Assembly (NCBI RefSeq): GCF_900102515.1
Contig: NZ_FMVS01000020.1
Span: forward strand, 1-64,000
From: Butyrivibrio sp. INlla14
GTDB taxonomy: Bacteria > Bacillota > Clostridia > Lachnospirales > Lachnospiraceae
Direction of reading: 5' to 3'
DNA length: 64,000 nucleotides
Positions within the stretch are counted from its first letter, which is position 1. Each line of letters begins with the position of its first letter. The translations under genes were made by a program, and so were the position numbers. A model generated the notes under the pieces. The model searched no databases, was not told the DNA's origin, and saw only the letters and a list, made by a program, of their open reading frames with translations. Shown piece by piece: positions 15,772-25,313 of the stretch.

Positions 15772-16292
15772 GGAAAAGAATAATCTGGTTACAGTTTATT
15801 GTGCTTCTAGCGTTTGCTACAAGCGGCTGTGGCGATAGTTCAGAGATTAGTGAAGGAAGTGCCTTAAGCACAGAGATATTTGAGCCAGTAGACCAGTCGT
15901 CCTTTGAAGGAATGGAAGTACAACCGGTAGAAGATGCATCCAAGGATTCTGGTGTGGACGTTGATCTAACAGCCTTATCGAGCACTATGGTTTATGCAGA
16001 AGTCTATAATATGATGGTTTCACCTGATAACTATAAGGGTAAGACTGTAAAGATGGCTGGTCAGTTTGTGCCTTATTATGATGAGAGCACCGGAAACTAT
16101 TACTTTGCCTGCTTCATTTCCGATGCCACGGCCTGCTGCTCCCAGGGTATAGAGTTTATTCTTGCAGGAGACTATTCCTACCCGGACGATTATCCAAGTG
16201 AAGGTGAGACTATCTGCGTGATTGGAACTTTTGATACCTATATGGAAGGGGATAGTATGTACTGTACCCTCAGAGATGCGAGTTTTGCATAA
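15768..16292 (+). CDS. Lipoprotein at the end of the zinc operon, YcgQ-like OB-fold domain
   Basis: A 174-residue lipoprotein (lipobox TSGC near residue 20) with a Ser/Glu-rich linker and a C-terminal domain of about 100 residues. The domain pattern, KGKTVKMAGQF early, then FISDATACC, then a closing GETICVIGTF block, resembles the C-terminal domain of the TIGR03943/UPF0703 (YcgQ) proteins linked to zinc chaperoning. The ATG overlaps the znuB stop, so it belongs to the operon. A zinc delivery role is inference; the domain match is by eye. Confidence 0.7.
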   Translation: MRKRIIWLQFIVLLAFATSGCGDSSEISEGSALSTEIFEPVDQSSFEGMEVQPVEDASKDSGVDVDLTALSSTMVYAEVYNMMVSPDNYKGKTVKMAGQFVPYYDESTGNYYFACFISDATACCSQGIEFILAGDYSYPDDYPSEGETICVIGTFDTYMEGDSMYCTLRDASFA

Positions 16293-16380
16293 CATTCGGA
16301 AACTAACGGTTAAACGAATGCTCTGCGATGGTGTTAATGAAGTATAATTGAAAAAAATTATCAAATAGTATTATTGTAAA

Positions 16381-16418
16381 GGGGCAAATGTTAGCATATA
16401 CTAACGTTTGGCCCTTTT
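16381..16418 (+). terminator. Terminator-like hairpin holding a fourth operator copy
   Basis: GGGCAAATGTTAG pairs with CTAACGTTTGGCCC (one bulged C), followed by TTTTT. The loop region reads GTTAGC-ATAT-ACTAAC (16390-16405), the 6-4-6 palindrome of the feo promoters with one mismatch. It could be only a terminator of the zinc operon, or also a protein-binding site for the large gene that starts 69 bp downstream. Confidence 0.6.
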
Positions 16419-16486
16419 TCTATGGGCACTTTTATTAAGTTTCTTATGAAAAAGAGTCACAAAATAATCCAAGGAATGGGGGAAGT

Positions 16487-19400
16487 ATGAAAAAGTTAAA
16501 AAAAATGGGGAAGGTGTTTTTATCTTTTCTCTGTGCAGTCGTAATGACTGTGTCTATGTTTTTTCCAAGTATTACTGCTATAGCGGCAGAAGAAAACGGT
16601 CAAAGTGAACTTAGTGTAACGGAAGTTAAATACTCTGAAGGAGCCATTGTATTTAGCTTTAATGTTAGTGGAGATGAGCTCTATGCGGTAGTTCAGCAGG
16701 GGCTAAAGGTATTGGTTGGAGAAAAAGAAATCTCCTATGAACCAAATTACAGCTATTATGGTTCCAACGAAAAGGGAACCTATGTAAAAAATGGAAACAG
16801 CATATTTTTTTATCCTTCTGATTTTGAAGAAGGTGAAAATATTGTAACTTTATCCACAGAGTCACAGACACTTAAGGTTGGTGTCAAAAAGACAGTTACG
16901 GGAACAGATTTTTTTGGTTATCCAAATGACTATGATATAGAGCGTTTTGATGTTCCGTCTGAGGAGCCAGAACCAGCCGGAACGAAAGCTCTTTTTATAA
17001 GGCTTGTAGGCTCTTTTGAGTCCAAGATGGTTGGAGAAGAGGATGTTGATGCCATATCTGGCGCAACTTCAGTTTCCTACCTTCCAGAGAATACTAATTC
17101 TGTTAAGCTTCAGGCGGCACTTGTAGATTATGCATCTGAAATTGGTCAGGTTAGTGAAGAAGACTGGCATGAGCTTAGCTATTTTAACCAGGAGGAAGGC
17201 GGAGTCAGGGTTAATGATGATCCAACAAAGACAAGGGTAGTTATAGAACCCGAGTGTCCTGGAGTAGAGGGTAGCTATAACATTTTTACAGGAGATGTTA
17301 TCTTAAGCGGCAAGCCGGAAACAGCTGGCGTATATAAGGTATACGTGGAGTTTACTGATACAGAGGGAAGATCTGCAGTAAGTAATCAGGTTGATTTTAC
17401 AGTTAATTCAACAGATGAAAAGCTTTGCGAGTGCCTGATTCTTGCAAACTGCACACAGACAGCAGACGGCAAGTATATTTATGACCAGAATCCATGGTAT
17501 ATCAGGGATTTTGGCGCAGAAACAGTTGTAGTTCCAAAAGAAATAAAGGCCTGGTATGGATCTCACACTCTTGGAACATATTCTGAGGTAGGCGAGATCA
17601 TTTCTCTGACAAATGGTCAGGAGCCCAGGCAGACTCTTGTAATTCCTGAGGGCTGCGACCTTACAATGGTCAATGTAAGGGTACACAGCGGTGTCAGGAT
17701 CATAGTTCAGAAGGGCGCCAGGTTTTCAATTAGACAGTCTACACTAGAGGGAATTGTTGAAGTCGAAAATGGCGGTTGTTTTTCCTGTGATTACGTAGAC
17801 TATGGCGAGAATAAAGGCTTTATCTATGGATCAGCCATAAATGGCCAGTTAAGGCTAAAGGATGGCGCAACTATCGAAAACGCAAGGATCATCTCTCATA
17901 CAAACTATTCTGCAAGGGATGATGAAAATAGAAGAAATCAGGAGCCAGTTGTTACTGTTGAAGGCAATGTAAATGTAAAAGGCGATGTATACATCCTTGC
18001 AGATGAAGCACCAAATGGCTCTTACGGCCAGACAGGGCTTCTGGTAAAGGGAACCCTTAACATTCCAGAGGGCTCAACAGTTGCTATATATGGAGGTGGA
18101 AGTTCTAATCTTACAGCCCAAGGCGGCGATGCAATCGTGATGGATGGTGGGCTTATCCAGGGAGATGGAAACCTCATTGCAGTTGGCGGCTTTGGAATGA
18201 ATCTTACAGCAGACAGAAGCCTTTTAGGTGGCGGCGCTGCTGTTTCTGGAAATGGTAACTTAGATGTTAGGAACATATATGTAGAAGGCGGATCTAGCTT
18301 TGATGCCCAGGTAGAGCCAGTTCAGGGAAGTATCAATGTATCTACAAGATCATCAGTTACTGCAAGATATGGTAAAACAGACGGTACAACCAGTGAAAAA
18401 TATTGGCATGGCACAGGGGATAATAATACAGTTCCAGATAAAGAGCTCTATTTCCAAAATGCAGAGACTTCAGAGACAGAGCCTGAAGATCCAGTGGCAG
18501 ATGAAAAATCATACAAGGACGGAACCTATATTGGTGTTGGTCAAGGCAAAAAAGGTGAGATAAAGCTTTCTGTTACTATTAAAGATGGGCAGGTAGAGAA
18601 CCTGAAAGAGCTAGAACAGCAAGAAACACCAGGATTCTGGGAAAAGGCTAAGGCTCTTTTAGAAATAATTATCTCTAAGCACCCAAAGAATACAGAGGTT
18701 GATTCTATAGATGGTATAAGTGGAGCGACATTAAGCTCTAATGGAATCAAAGCTGCAGTCAAGGACGCTTTTGATCAGGCTGCCAAGGCTGCCGAAAGCG
18801 AAGAAGACACTGATATTAGTGGTGTCACTCTGCAGGGAACAGGAACCTGGAGTGATCCTTACCAGATAGGCAGTGTAAAAGAGCTACTAAGATTTGCACA
18901 AAACGTAGATGAGGGAACAAACTACTCAGGTGAATATGTTGCTTTAACAAAGGACTTAGATCTTTCTAAGATAGAGAACTTTAATGCTATAGGAACCGAA
19001 GATGGTTTTGACATTTTTGCTGGAAACTTTGATGGCCAGGGACATGTGGTCAAAAATGTAAATATCAAAGCTGAAGGTGCATCAGCTGCAGGCTTTTTCA
19101 CAGCTCTTAATTCAAACGCCAGCGTTAAAGATCTAAAGCTTGAAAATGTTCATATAGAAGCAACAGGAGACTTCAGTTTATACGTAGGAATTCTGGCTGG
19201 TAATATTAAAAAATCAGCCGTTATCAATCACTGCCGGGTTACAGGCCAGGTTGACTTAAAGTCAGACTCATGCACCATAGAGGCCGGTGGTATAGTCGGA
19301 AATATGATGCTGAAATCCGCAGTTTTAAACTGCTACAGCGATGTGAAGATAAGTGCTGAACTGGCAGATGGAATCACAGCAGATTTAGGCGGAATTGCCG

Positions 19401-22400
19401 GACTTTCCAAGATGAATGCGCTTGTATTAAACAGTGCAGCAAAAGGCGAGATTGTTGCACAGGCTAGCGATAAAGTGCAAGCTGGCGGAATTATTGGTAA
19501 TGCCATGGGTAAGACTCAGAATGTGGTAGCAGCCGTAGATGTCCAGAGTACTGGCACAAATGGAGCTGTTTTTGGCGTCCTGGATTCATTTGGTTTTGCG
19601 CAGGATTACTATGCAATGGGAACAGGGCTTAAGCCTGTCGGAAATACTGATGAGGCTGTATATGAAGGATCTCTTTCAGTGCAGCAGCTTAATTCCAATA
19701 TTTCCAGCCTGCATAAGACTTATAACTCCTATGATTTCTATAAATGGGAAGAAGTAGATAGCTTTTTTAGGCTATCAGATGAACCATGGCATGAGGTTGT
19801 AATAGACGCATCTATATTTGAGGGCGGTCAGGGTACAGCCGATGATCCTTACAGGATTGCGACAAAAGAGCAGCTTGTAGCCTTTGCTTCATCATTGGAT
19901 ACAGAAATTTTGTATGATGGCAAATATGTTGAACTGGTAAAAGATATAGATATTTCTGATATTGCAAACTGGGAACCAATCGGCGGTTCGGAATTTGCAT
20001 TTAATGGAACCTTTAATGGAAATGGCCACACTATATCAGGGCTTAAGGAAGGAACAGCTGATGCGCCTAGAAAGCTCAGCACAAAGCTTTCAGATTTCTC
20101 TAATGCTATAGGTCTTTTTGGAACTCTTGGCGTTGATGCTGTTGTTAAAAATGTTAAGCTTACAGGCGTTGAAGTGTATGTGTACCGTGACGACGCAAGC
20201 TTTGTGGGCGGCATTGCAGGATATATGCAGGGTCTTACCGATGAAAGCTCCAGAAAGGGAGCCATTATCGATAACTGTTATGTTCAGGGCAGGATATATT
20301 CTACAACACATGAGAAAAACGCCTATGTAGGCGGAATTGCAGCACGTCAGTATAAAGGAGCAATCATCAACTGCCACACTGACGTTGATCTTAGGTCCAC
20401 TGTAGAATACGGTGAATCCATAGCTTCAGTTGGTGGCATAACAGGTATGACTAACAGAGGACTTGTTGCAAACTGTTATTCTACAGGCAAGTACTTTGGA
20501 AGCATGGCTCGTGATATCGAGAACGAAATAGAAGGAATGTCTTCTGTAGGCGGTCTTGTGGGAGTTGATGCAGGAGATCTGGTAAACAGCTATTCAAGCG
20601 GTGATACTGTATCAGAGCACTATAGCATTTATACCGGAGCTGTAACAGGTTGGGTTACCGGAATTGGTAAGGCTTATCAAAGCTACTACGATAAGACGAA
20701 GACTATGACAATTGCTGGAAGAAAAGAGGCAGAGGTTCAGCCCTATGGAACAAAGACTGTAGGCGGTGTCAATGAGGAAGGCGAAGCTTACGAGGGCGGT
20801 GTCGTAGATGGACTTGAGTCATTTACAAAAGAAAATTATGCGGGCATTGCCTATAAATTAAACGGCAACTTTAGTTCTTTTGCCATCGATGTGACAAAGT
20901 ATGGTCTTGGCAGCAATAGTCTTAGAAAATGGACTTACAAGGACGAAGCTGTAGTACTTACTGATGAATACGCAGCTATCACCTACGTTCAGCCTGAAGC
21001 TGAGAAGGTGCCGCAAGTTCCACTTGTTATGAAGGATGGAACCTGGTACGGAAGAGACAGTAAAGCCATAGTCACTGTGAAGATCGTGGTAAAAGATGGA
21101 AATGTTATCTCAGAGGAAATCCTTACAGGAAGCAAGGACGATACAGAAAATTACGAGAAAGCCAGGGCAAGAGCAGAGAGCAAGGCTATCTACGGTGACA
21201 GAACAGGGTACGGCGCTGGAAACCCGGCAGTCTTTGCTGGCGGAGATGGCTCCAGGGAAAATCCATATCTGATTGCCGATGAACATCAGCTTAGGTATAT
21301 AGCAGAGGCTATCTGCGAGGATGAAACCTGGGAAGGCAAATACTTTAAGCAGACAGAAAATATAGTCCTTTCAAACGAAGATTTTATGCCTATTGGCTTT
21401 GCTATAAAGGCAAAGATAAAGGGTGATCCTGTGTTGTACAGTGCATATCCCTTTAGAGGTAACTTCGATGGTGCAGGACATACTATAACTGGACTTAGAA
21501 TTGGTGAACGCACAAATCCTGCAGCAATGTATACAGCGGCGATGTTTGGCTTTACAGGCGGTGACTATGAGTCAAACCTGGCATACGGGGATGATGTCCT
21601 GAAGGTTGAACTTAAAAACATCCATCTAAGAGATGTGTTTATCAATAATGAAGTACCTTACGATACATATACTGCGGGACTTGTTGGAACTGGCCAGAAC
21701 GGCGTGTTTATCGATAACTGCAGCGTGACTGGTAAGATTGCGGTGAAAGCCGATGATATAGCAAGTAGAGGTGCAGGCCTTGCAGCCAGCATGTTAAGGG
21801 GCCTTGTTACAAACTCCTGGACAGACGTAACTATAAGTGCGATCACTGAGGATGGTGATGTGTATGCGGGTGGTCTTTTTGCTGTGACAAACCGTATTAA
21901 TGCCATTAACTGCTATACACTTGGCGATGTTTACGGGACAGCTAATACCAACAACAAGGTCCATATTGGCGGACTTGCAGGCATGGCAGGCGCATTCCAG
22001 TACAACTGCTATGCGTACGGGAATGTAACTTCCAGCAGGCCAACTATCGATATCGGTATAGCTGATGGAAGAATTGCAAATGTAGCCTATGACAGAAACT
22101 GTTATTTTAATAGTGATGCAAGACTTACAGAAAACGGCGTTGTGCTTGAGAGTGTATACACCGGAGCTGACGGAACAGGAAGCAGCAAGGATACTACATT
22201 TGCAAGGACAAAAGAAGAAATCGGCAGGCAGGCTTTTGCTGATCTTCTCAACAAAAATGTGGACAATGTGGTCTCTGAACTTGAAGTTTCTGATGAAGAA
22301 CTTGGCGGAATCATGAGCATATATTATAAAGGAGGCCCTGAAGGACTTAGAAGATGGGTGATTTCAGAAGGCAAGGCAGTATTTGCTGATTCTGAGGCAA

Positions 22401-22993
22401 AAGAAAATCCTAAGGAGCAACCTGGAAATTCAGGAAATCAGGGGAATGCTGGTAACCAGAGCAGTTCTGATAATCAGAGTGGCTCACAGGATGCACAAGG
22501 CAGCGGATCTTCAACTAGTGCACCTGCAGGAAGTATCTCAGGCAGCAATACAGCGAAGGCAAATGCATCCAAGGCTAGTGGTCAAAATGCTTCTCAGGCT
22601 ACAAGTCCTGCTCCAAGCACAGGAAACAGCACTGTACTGGGAGCAAAGAGAGGAGCAGATAAGAAAAAAGATTCTGGAAAGGCTTCAGAAAATGTTAAAG
22701 CAAGTGAAAATGTGAGAAATGATGCAGCAGATGCTGAAAATTCAGGCGTTGATACTTCTGCCAGCGATATAGCAGATAACGATGCCGCTGCATATGAGGC
22801 ATCAGTTACAGAAAAATCAGAGAGCGGTGCATTGGACAGTGCCGTGGCAGATATTTCAAATGAGGATGTTCCACTTTCACAAGAAGTTGGAACCAAGAAT
22901 CCTGTTAGTCCTATAGCTGTGTTAGTTATAATTATTCTGGCCGGTGGATTCGTGGCTGGCGGAGTAGTTATAAAGCAGCGACTTGTACGATGA
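16487..22993 (+). CDS. Giant cell-surface protein with FMN-binding motif and GLUG repeats
   Basis: A 2168-residue protein with a signal peptide (residues 1-32) and a C-terminal hydrophobic segment near 2140-2162 ending in basic residues. The N-terminal 130 residues may be a heme- or hemoglobin-interacting-type (DUF1533-like) domain; this is weak. An ISGAT motif at 190-194 is followed by a beta-rich region to about 650. An FMN-binding domain (about 665-770) holds the flavinylation motif SGATLS with Thr748. GLUG-type repeat blocks (GGIAG, GGITG, GGLVG) fill about 780-1980, split by a degenerate FMN-like segment near 1500. A Ser/Gly/Asn-rich linker with VLGAKR precedes the anchor. The ATG follows GGGGGAAG. 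Metal-linked regulation is suggested only by the upstream palindrome. Confidence 0.85.
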   Translation: MKKLKKMGKVFLSFLCAVVMTVSMFFPSITAIAAEENGQSELSVTEVKYSEGAIVFSFNVSGDELYAVVQQGLKVLVGEKEISYEPNYSYYGSNEKGTYVKNGNSIFFYPSDFEEGENIVTLSTESQTLKVGVKKTVTGTDFFGYPNDYDIERFDVPSEEPEPAGTKALFIRLVGSFESKMVGEEDVDAISGATSVSYLPENTNSVKLQAALVDYASEIGQVSEEDWHELSYFNQEEGGVRVNDDPTKTRVVIEPECPGVEGSYNIFTGDVILSGKPETAGVYKVYVEFTDTEGRSAVSNQVDFTVNSTDEKLCECLILANCTQTADGKYIYDQNPWYIRDFGAETVVVPKEIKAWYGSHTLGTYSEVGEIISLTNGQEPRQTLVIPEGCDLTMVNVRVHSGVRIIVQKGARFSIRQSTLEGIVEVENGGCFSCDYVDYGENKGFIYGSAINGQLRLKDGATIENARIISHTNYSARDDENRRNQEPVVTVEGNVNVKGDVYILADEAPNGSYGQTGLLVKGTLNIPEGSTVAIYGGGSSNLTAQGGDAIVMDGGLIQGDGNLIAVGGFGMNLTADRSLLGGGAAVSGNGNLDVRNIYVEGGSSFDAQVEPVQGSINVSTRSSVTARYGKTDGTTSEKYWHGTGDNNTVPDKELYFQNAETSETEPEDPVADEKSYKDGTYIGVGQGKKGEIKLSVTIKDGQVENLKELEQQETPGFWEKAKALLEIIISKHPKNTEVDSIDGISGATLSSNGIKAAVKDAFDQAAKAAESEEDTDISGVTLQGTGTWSDPYQIGSVKELLRFAQNVDEGTNYSGEYVALTKDLDLSKIENFNAIGTEDGFDIFAGNFDGQGHVVKNVNIKAEGASAAGFFTALNSNASVKDLKLENVHIEATGDFSLYVGILAGNIKKSAVINHCRVTGQVDLKSDSCTIEAGGIVGNMMLKSAVLNCYSDVKISAELADGITADLGGIAGLSKMNALVLNSAAKGEIVAQASDKVQAGGIIGNAMGKTQNVVAAVDVQSTGTNGAVFGVLDSFGFAQDYYAMGTGLKPVGNTDEAVYEGSLSVQQLNSNISSLHKTYNSYDFYKWEEVDSFFRLSDEPWHEVVIDASIFEGGQGTADDPYRIATKEQLVAFASSLDTEILYDGKYVELVKDIDISDIANWEPIGGSEFAFNGTFNGNGHTISGLKEGTADAPRKLSTKLSDFSNAIGLFGTLGVDAVVKNVKLTGVEVYVYRDDASFVGGIAGYMQGLTDESSRKGAIIDNCYVQGRIYSTTHEKNAYVGGIAARQYKGAIINCHTDVDLRSTVEYGESIASVGGITGMTNRGLVANCYSTGKYFGSMARDIENEIEGMSSVGGLVGVDAGDLVNSYSSGDTVSEHYSIYTGAVTGWVTGIGKAYQSYYDKTKTMTIAGRKEAEVQPYGTKTVGGVNEEGEAYEGGVVDGLESFTKENYAGIAYKLNGNFSSFAIDVTKYGLGSNSLRKWTYKDEAVVLTDEYAAITYVQPEAEKVPQVPLVMKDGTWYGRDSKAIVTVKIVVKDGNVISEEILTGSKDDTENYEKARARAESKAIYGDRTGYGAGNPAVFAGGDGSRENPYLIADEHQLRYIAEAICEDETWEGKYFKQTENIVLSNEDFMPIGFAIKAKIKGDPVLYSAYPFRGNFDGAGHTITGLRIGERTNPAAMYTAAMFGFTGGDYESNLAYGDDVLKVELKNIHLRDVFINNEVPYDTYTAGLVGTGQNGVFIDNCSVTGKIAVKADDIASRGAGLAASMLRGLVTNSWTDVTISAITEDGDVYAGGLFAVTNRINAINCYTLGDVYGTANTNNKVHIGGLAGMAGAFQYNCYAYGNVTSSRPTIDIGIADGRIANVAYDRNCYFNSDARLTENGVVLESVYTGADGTGSSKDTTFARTKEEIGRQAFADLLNKNVDNVVSELEVSDEELGGIMSIYYKGGPEGLRRWVISEGKAVFADSEAKENPKEQPGNSGNQGNAGNQSSSDNQSGSQDAQGSGSSTSAPAGSISGSNTAKANASKASGQNASQATSPAPSTGNSTVLGAKRGADKKKDSGKASENVKASENVRNDAADAENSGVDTSASDIADNDAAAYEASVTEKSESGALDSAVADISNEDVPLSQEVGTKNPVSPIAVLVIIILAGGFVAGGVVIKQRLVR

Positions 22994-23050
22994 GACAATA
23001 AATAAGTTTCTTGCAAAGAAGCAGAGGAAGCCTGCGAAAAAATGAATCAT

Positions 23051-23094
23051 AGGATTGTCAACCCAACTCAACAGAAGGGTTGACAATCCTTTTC
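23051..23094 (+). terminator. Perfect hairpin: terminator and BirA-operator-like site
   Basis: AGGATTGTCAACCC (23051-23064) and GGGTTGACAATCCT (23077-23090) are exact complements, followed by TTTTC. It ends the giant gene. The arms TTGTCAACC and GGTTGACAA with a 14-bp spacer also match the known BirA operator layout of Firmicutes (TTGTTAACC-N14 to 16-GGTTAACAA), and bioY follows 60 bp later. Confidence 0.7.
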
Positions 23095-23153
23095 TTACAT
23101 GTTACCTTCTATTATGCTTGATAAAAAATATAAGACATAAGGAGAGTAACATC

Positions 23154-23717
23154 ATGAGTAATACAAGCGCAGTTGCTGGTAGAAGCAACGCTAAGGTTTT
23201 AGATTTGGTTTACATATCAATTGGAGCAGCTCTTATAGCTATTTGTTCATGGATCAGCATTCCTACAGCAGTTCCATTTACACTCCAGACATTTGCAGTA
23301 TTTTTTGTCCTTTTACTTCTTGGAGGTGAGAGAGGGACTATTGCAACACTTATATATATATTACTTGGTGCGGTGGGTGTTCCAGTATTTGCAGGATTTA
23401 GCGGTGGCATAGGAGTTCTTCTTGGAAGCACAGGCGGATATATCATCGGCTTTTTGTTTATGGGACTTATTTACATCGTCCTTACAAGAGTATTTGGTAA
23501 GAGCCTTGCAGTTAAGATAATCGCACTTGTTCTGGGCCTTGCTGTTTGCTACGCCTTTGGAACCGTCTGGTTTATGTATGTTTATACTAGAAACACAGGA
23601 GATGTCGGAATCATGGCAGTTCTCTCATGGTGTGTATTCCCATTTATCCTTCCAGATCTTCTCAAGATGGCTCTGGCATTTGTCATTGCTAAAAGAGTTG
23701 AACCTGCAATAAAATAA
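23154..23717 (+). CDS. bioY: BioY biotin transporter (ECF S component)
   Basis: A 187-residue membrane protein with six predicted helices. The family block around residues 30-60 (ISIPTAVPFTLQTFAVFF) and the Gly-rich GGERGTIATLIYILLGAVGVPVF and FLLGSTGGYIIGFL-like motifs are those of BioY. The ATG at 23154 follows AAGGAGAG; an upstream in-frame start lies in the terminator hairpin and is rejected. The BirA-like operator upstream and the birA gene at 47752 support biotin control. No EcfA/EcfT partner is next to it, as is usual for group II systems. Confidence 0.92.
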   Translation: MSNTSAVAGRSNAKVLDLVYISIGAALIAICSWISIPTAVPFTLQTFAVFFVLLLLGGERGTIATLIYILLGAVGVPVFAGFSGGIGVLLGSTGGYIIGFLFMGLIYIVLTRVFGKSLAVKIIALVLGLAVCYAFGTVWFMYVYTRNTGDVGIMAVLSWCVFPFILPDLLKMALAFVIAKRVEPAIK

Positions 23718-23726
23718 GTAAACTGA

Positions 23727-23759
23727 ATAACCCCCCAGGGGGCTTATATTTTGTTTTTT
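23727..23759 (+). terminator. bioY terminator
   Basis: ATAA and a C run pair with a G run and TTAT (23727-23747), with one C-C mismatch, then T-rich sequence. The C/G core is short but strong. Confidence 0.5.
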
Positions 23760-23768
23760 GATGTAATA

Positions 23769-23805
23769 AACTCTTATTTGCGAAAAAAGCAGATAGGAGT
23801 TTTTT
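23769..23805 (+). promoter_or_regulatory. Hairpin sequestering the ribosome binding site, with T run (attenuator-like)
   Basis: A 13-bp stem (23769-23781 with 23789-23801, two G-U pairs, GAAAAAA loop) is followed by six T residues and then the start codon at 23808. The ribosome binding site AGGAG (23795-23799) lies in the 3' arm. The structure looks like an intrinsic terminator placed on the translation start of the ABC importer operon. No promoter fits between hairpin and ATG. Confidence 0.55.
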
Positions 23806-23807
23806 AT

Positions 23808-25313
23808 ATGAAAAAGAAAGTATTGGGATTGGTATTGGCGGCTGTAATGGCTGTCGGAGTAGTAGGATGTGGAAATAGCGCTTCTTCAGAACCAAATATT
23901 TTGAAGACAGCAGCATCTTTTGCTTATGCAAGCCTTGATGTTCACAAGGAATATTATGGCTGGTACACATCAATTTATGGTGTATCTGAGGCTCTTTTTA
24001 AGATGGATGAGAATATGAATGCAGCTCCTTGCCTTGCAGAGGATGCTAAGGCTGATGGAAGTGTATGGACCATCACTTTAAAGGATGGTGTTGCTTTTTC
24101 AAATGGAACACCTCTTACAGCTGATATGGTTATCAGAAACCTTCAGAGAGTTGCTGAAGTTAATGAGAGATTTGCCTACGTTGCAGACTTCAAGATGACT
24201 GCAGTTGATGACAAGACAATTGAGATTGATACAGGTGATGTATATCCAACACTTAGAAACGAGCTGGCAAGCCCTGAGTTTGGAATGGTAGACCTTGATG
24301 CTACAACAGATTTTGACAATGATCCAGTTTGTACAGGACCATTTGTGATTTCTAAGTTCCAGCCAGAAGGAGATGTAGAAGTAACTAAAAATACAAATTA
24401 CTGGGGTGGAGATGTAAAACTCGATGGAGCTATTTTCTACTATATGCAGGAGGATGATCCAAAGCTCCTTGCTATGCAGAGTGGAGAAATCGATTGTTAC
24501 AACAGTGTTTCATCTGCAGCACTTACTGTTTATGAGAGTGAGCCTGACAAGTACAACGTGGTTTCTATTCCAGGTGCAAGACTTCAGTATTACATTCTTA
24601 ACGAGAACACTCTTGATGCTTCTGTACGCGAAGCTATCAATTTAACTGTTGATAAGGAAAAGATTGCCAGCTACTTATCAGGAACTGTTTCAGCTGCAGT
24701 AGGACCATTTAATACAAATGCTGCATATGGAAAGGTAACTGTTCCAGCAGTAGATACAGCCAAGGCAAAAGAGCTTCTTGAAAGTGACGGATATACACTT
24801 GGAAGCGACGGTTTCTATGAGAAGGATGGCCAGAAGCTTACCATCAGTATCAAGTATTATGCTGCAAGATCTCTTGATACACTTGCACTCCTTATTCAGG
24901 AACAGCTCAAGGAAATCGGCATTGATTCAGTACTCGGCGTAGAAGAGGATCCAGATGCCACATATATTGCAAACAGTGATTTTGATCTGGCTCTTTATTG
25001 CATGATTGCAGATAAGTCTGGTGATCCACTTTACTTTATAGAGTCAACTTTAAAGGACGGCGCATATTATGATTGCGGCGGATTTAATGATGACCACTGC
25101 GAAGAGCTTATTAACCAGCTCAAGTTTGAGACAGATACTGCAAAGAGAGCAGAACTTGCAAACGAGATTGTACAGATAGCTATTGATGACAATGCTTTTG
25201 GCTACGTTGGTCTTTTCAATAATACAACTGTACTTCGCAAGGGCGTTTCTGGATTTGCAGAAAATATTCCATTTGACTTTTATGGCATTGATGCGGAGAC
25301 AACTATTGAATGA
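23808..25313 (+). CDS. Nickel/oligopeptide-type ABC solute-binding lipoprotein
   Basis: A 501-residue family 5 (SBP_bac_5) binding lipoprotein. The start ATG 23808 begins a lipoprotein signal peptide ending VVGC; the upstream in-frame extension is rejected. Family marks include the N-terminal block with LFKMDENMNAAPCLAEDAK, then DGVAFSNGTPLTADMV and the DPLYFIESTL region near the C-terminus. It heads an operon with two permeases, two ATPases, two methyltransferases and a phosphatase. The substrate cannot be read from sequence; a metal complex, free nickel or a peptide are all possible. Confidence 0.85.
   Translation: MKKKVLGLVLAAVMAVGVVGCGNSASSEPNILKTAASFAYASLDVHKEYYGWYTSIYGVSEALFKMDENMNAAPCLAEDAKADGSVWTITLKDGVAFSNGTPLTADMVIRNLQRVAEVNERFAYVADFKMTAVDDKTIEIDTGDVYPTLRNELASPEFGMVDLDATTDFDNDPVCTGPFVISKFQPEGDVEVTKNTNYWGGDVKLDGAIFYYMQEDDPKLLAMQSGEIDCYNSVSSAALTVYESEPDKYNVVSIPGARLQYYILNENTLDASVREAINLTVDKEKIASYLSGTVSAAVGPFNTNAAYGKVTVPAVDTAKAKELLESDGYTLGSDGFYEKDGQKLTISIKYYAARSLDTLALLIQEQLKEIGIDSVLGVEEDPDATYIANSDFDLALYCMIADKSGDPLYFIESTLKDGAYYDCGGFNDDHCEELINQLKFETDTAKRAELANEIVQIAIDDNAFGYVGLFNNTTVLRKGVSGFAENIPFDFYGIDAETTIE

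Noticed and set aside
22383..22715. Basic 110-residue frame over the Ser/Gly/Asn-rich tail of the giant protein
   Set aside because: Shadow of a low-complexity coding stretch.
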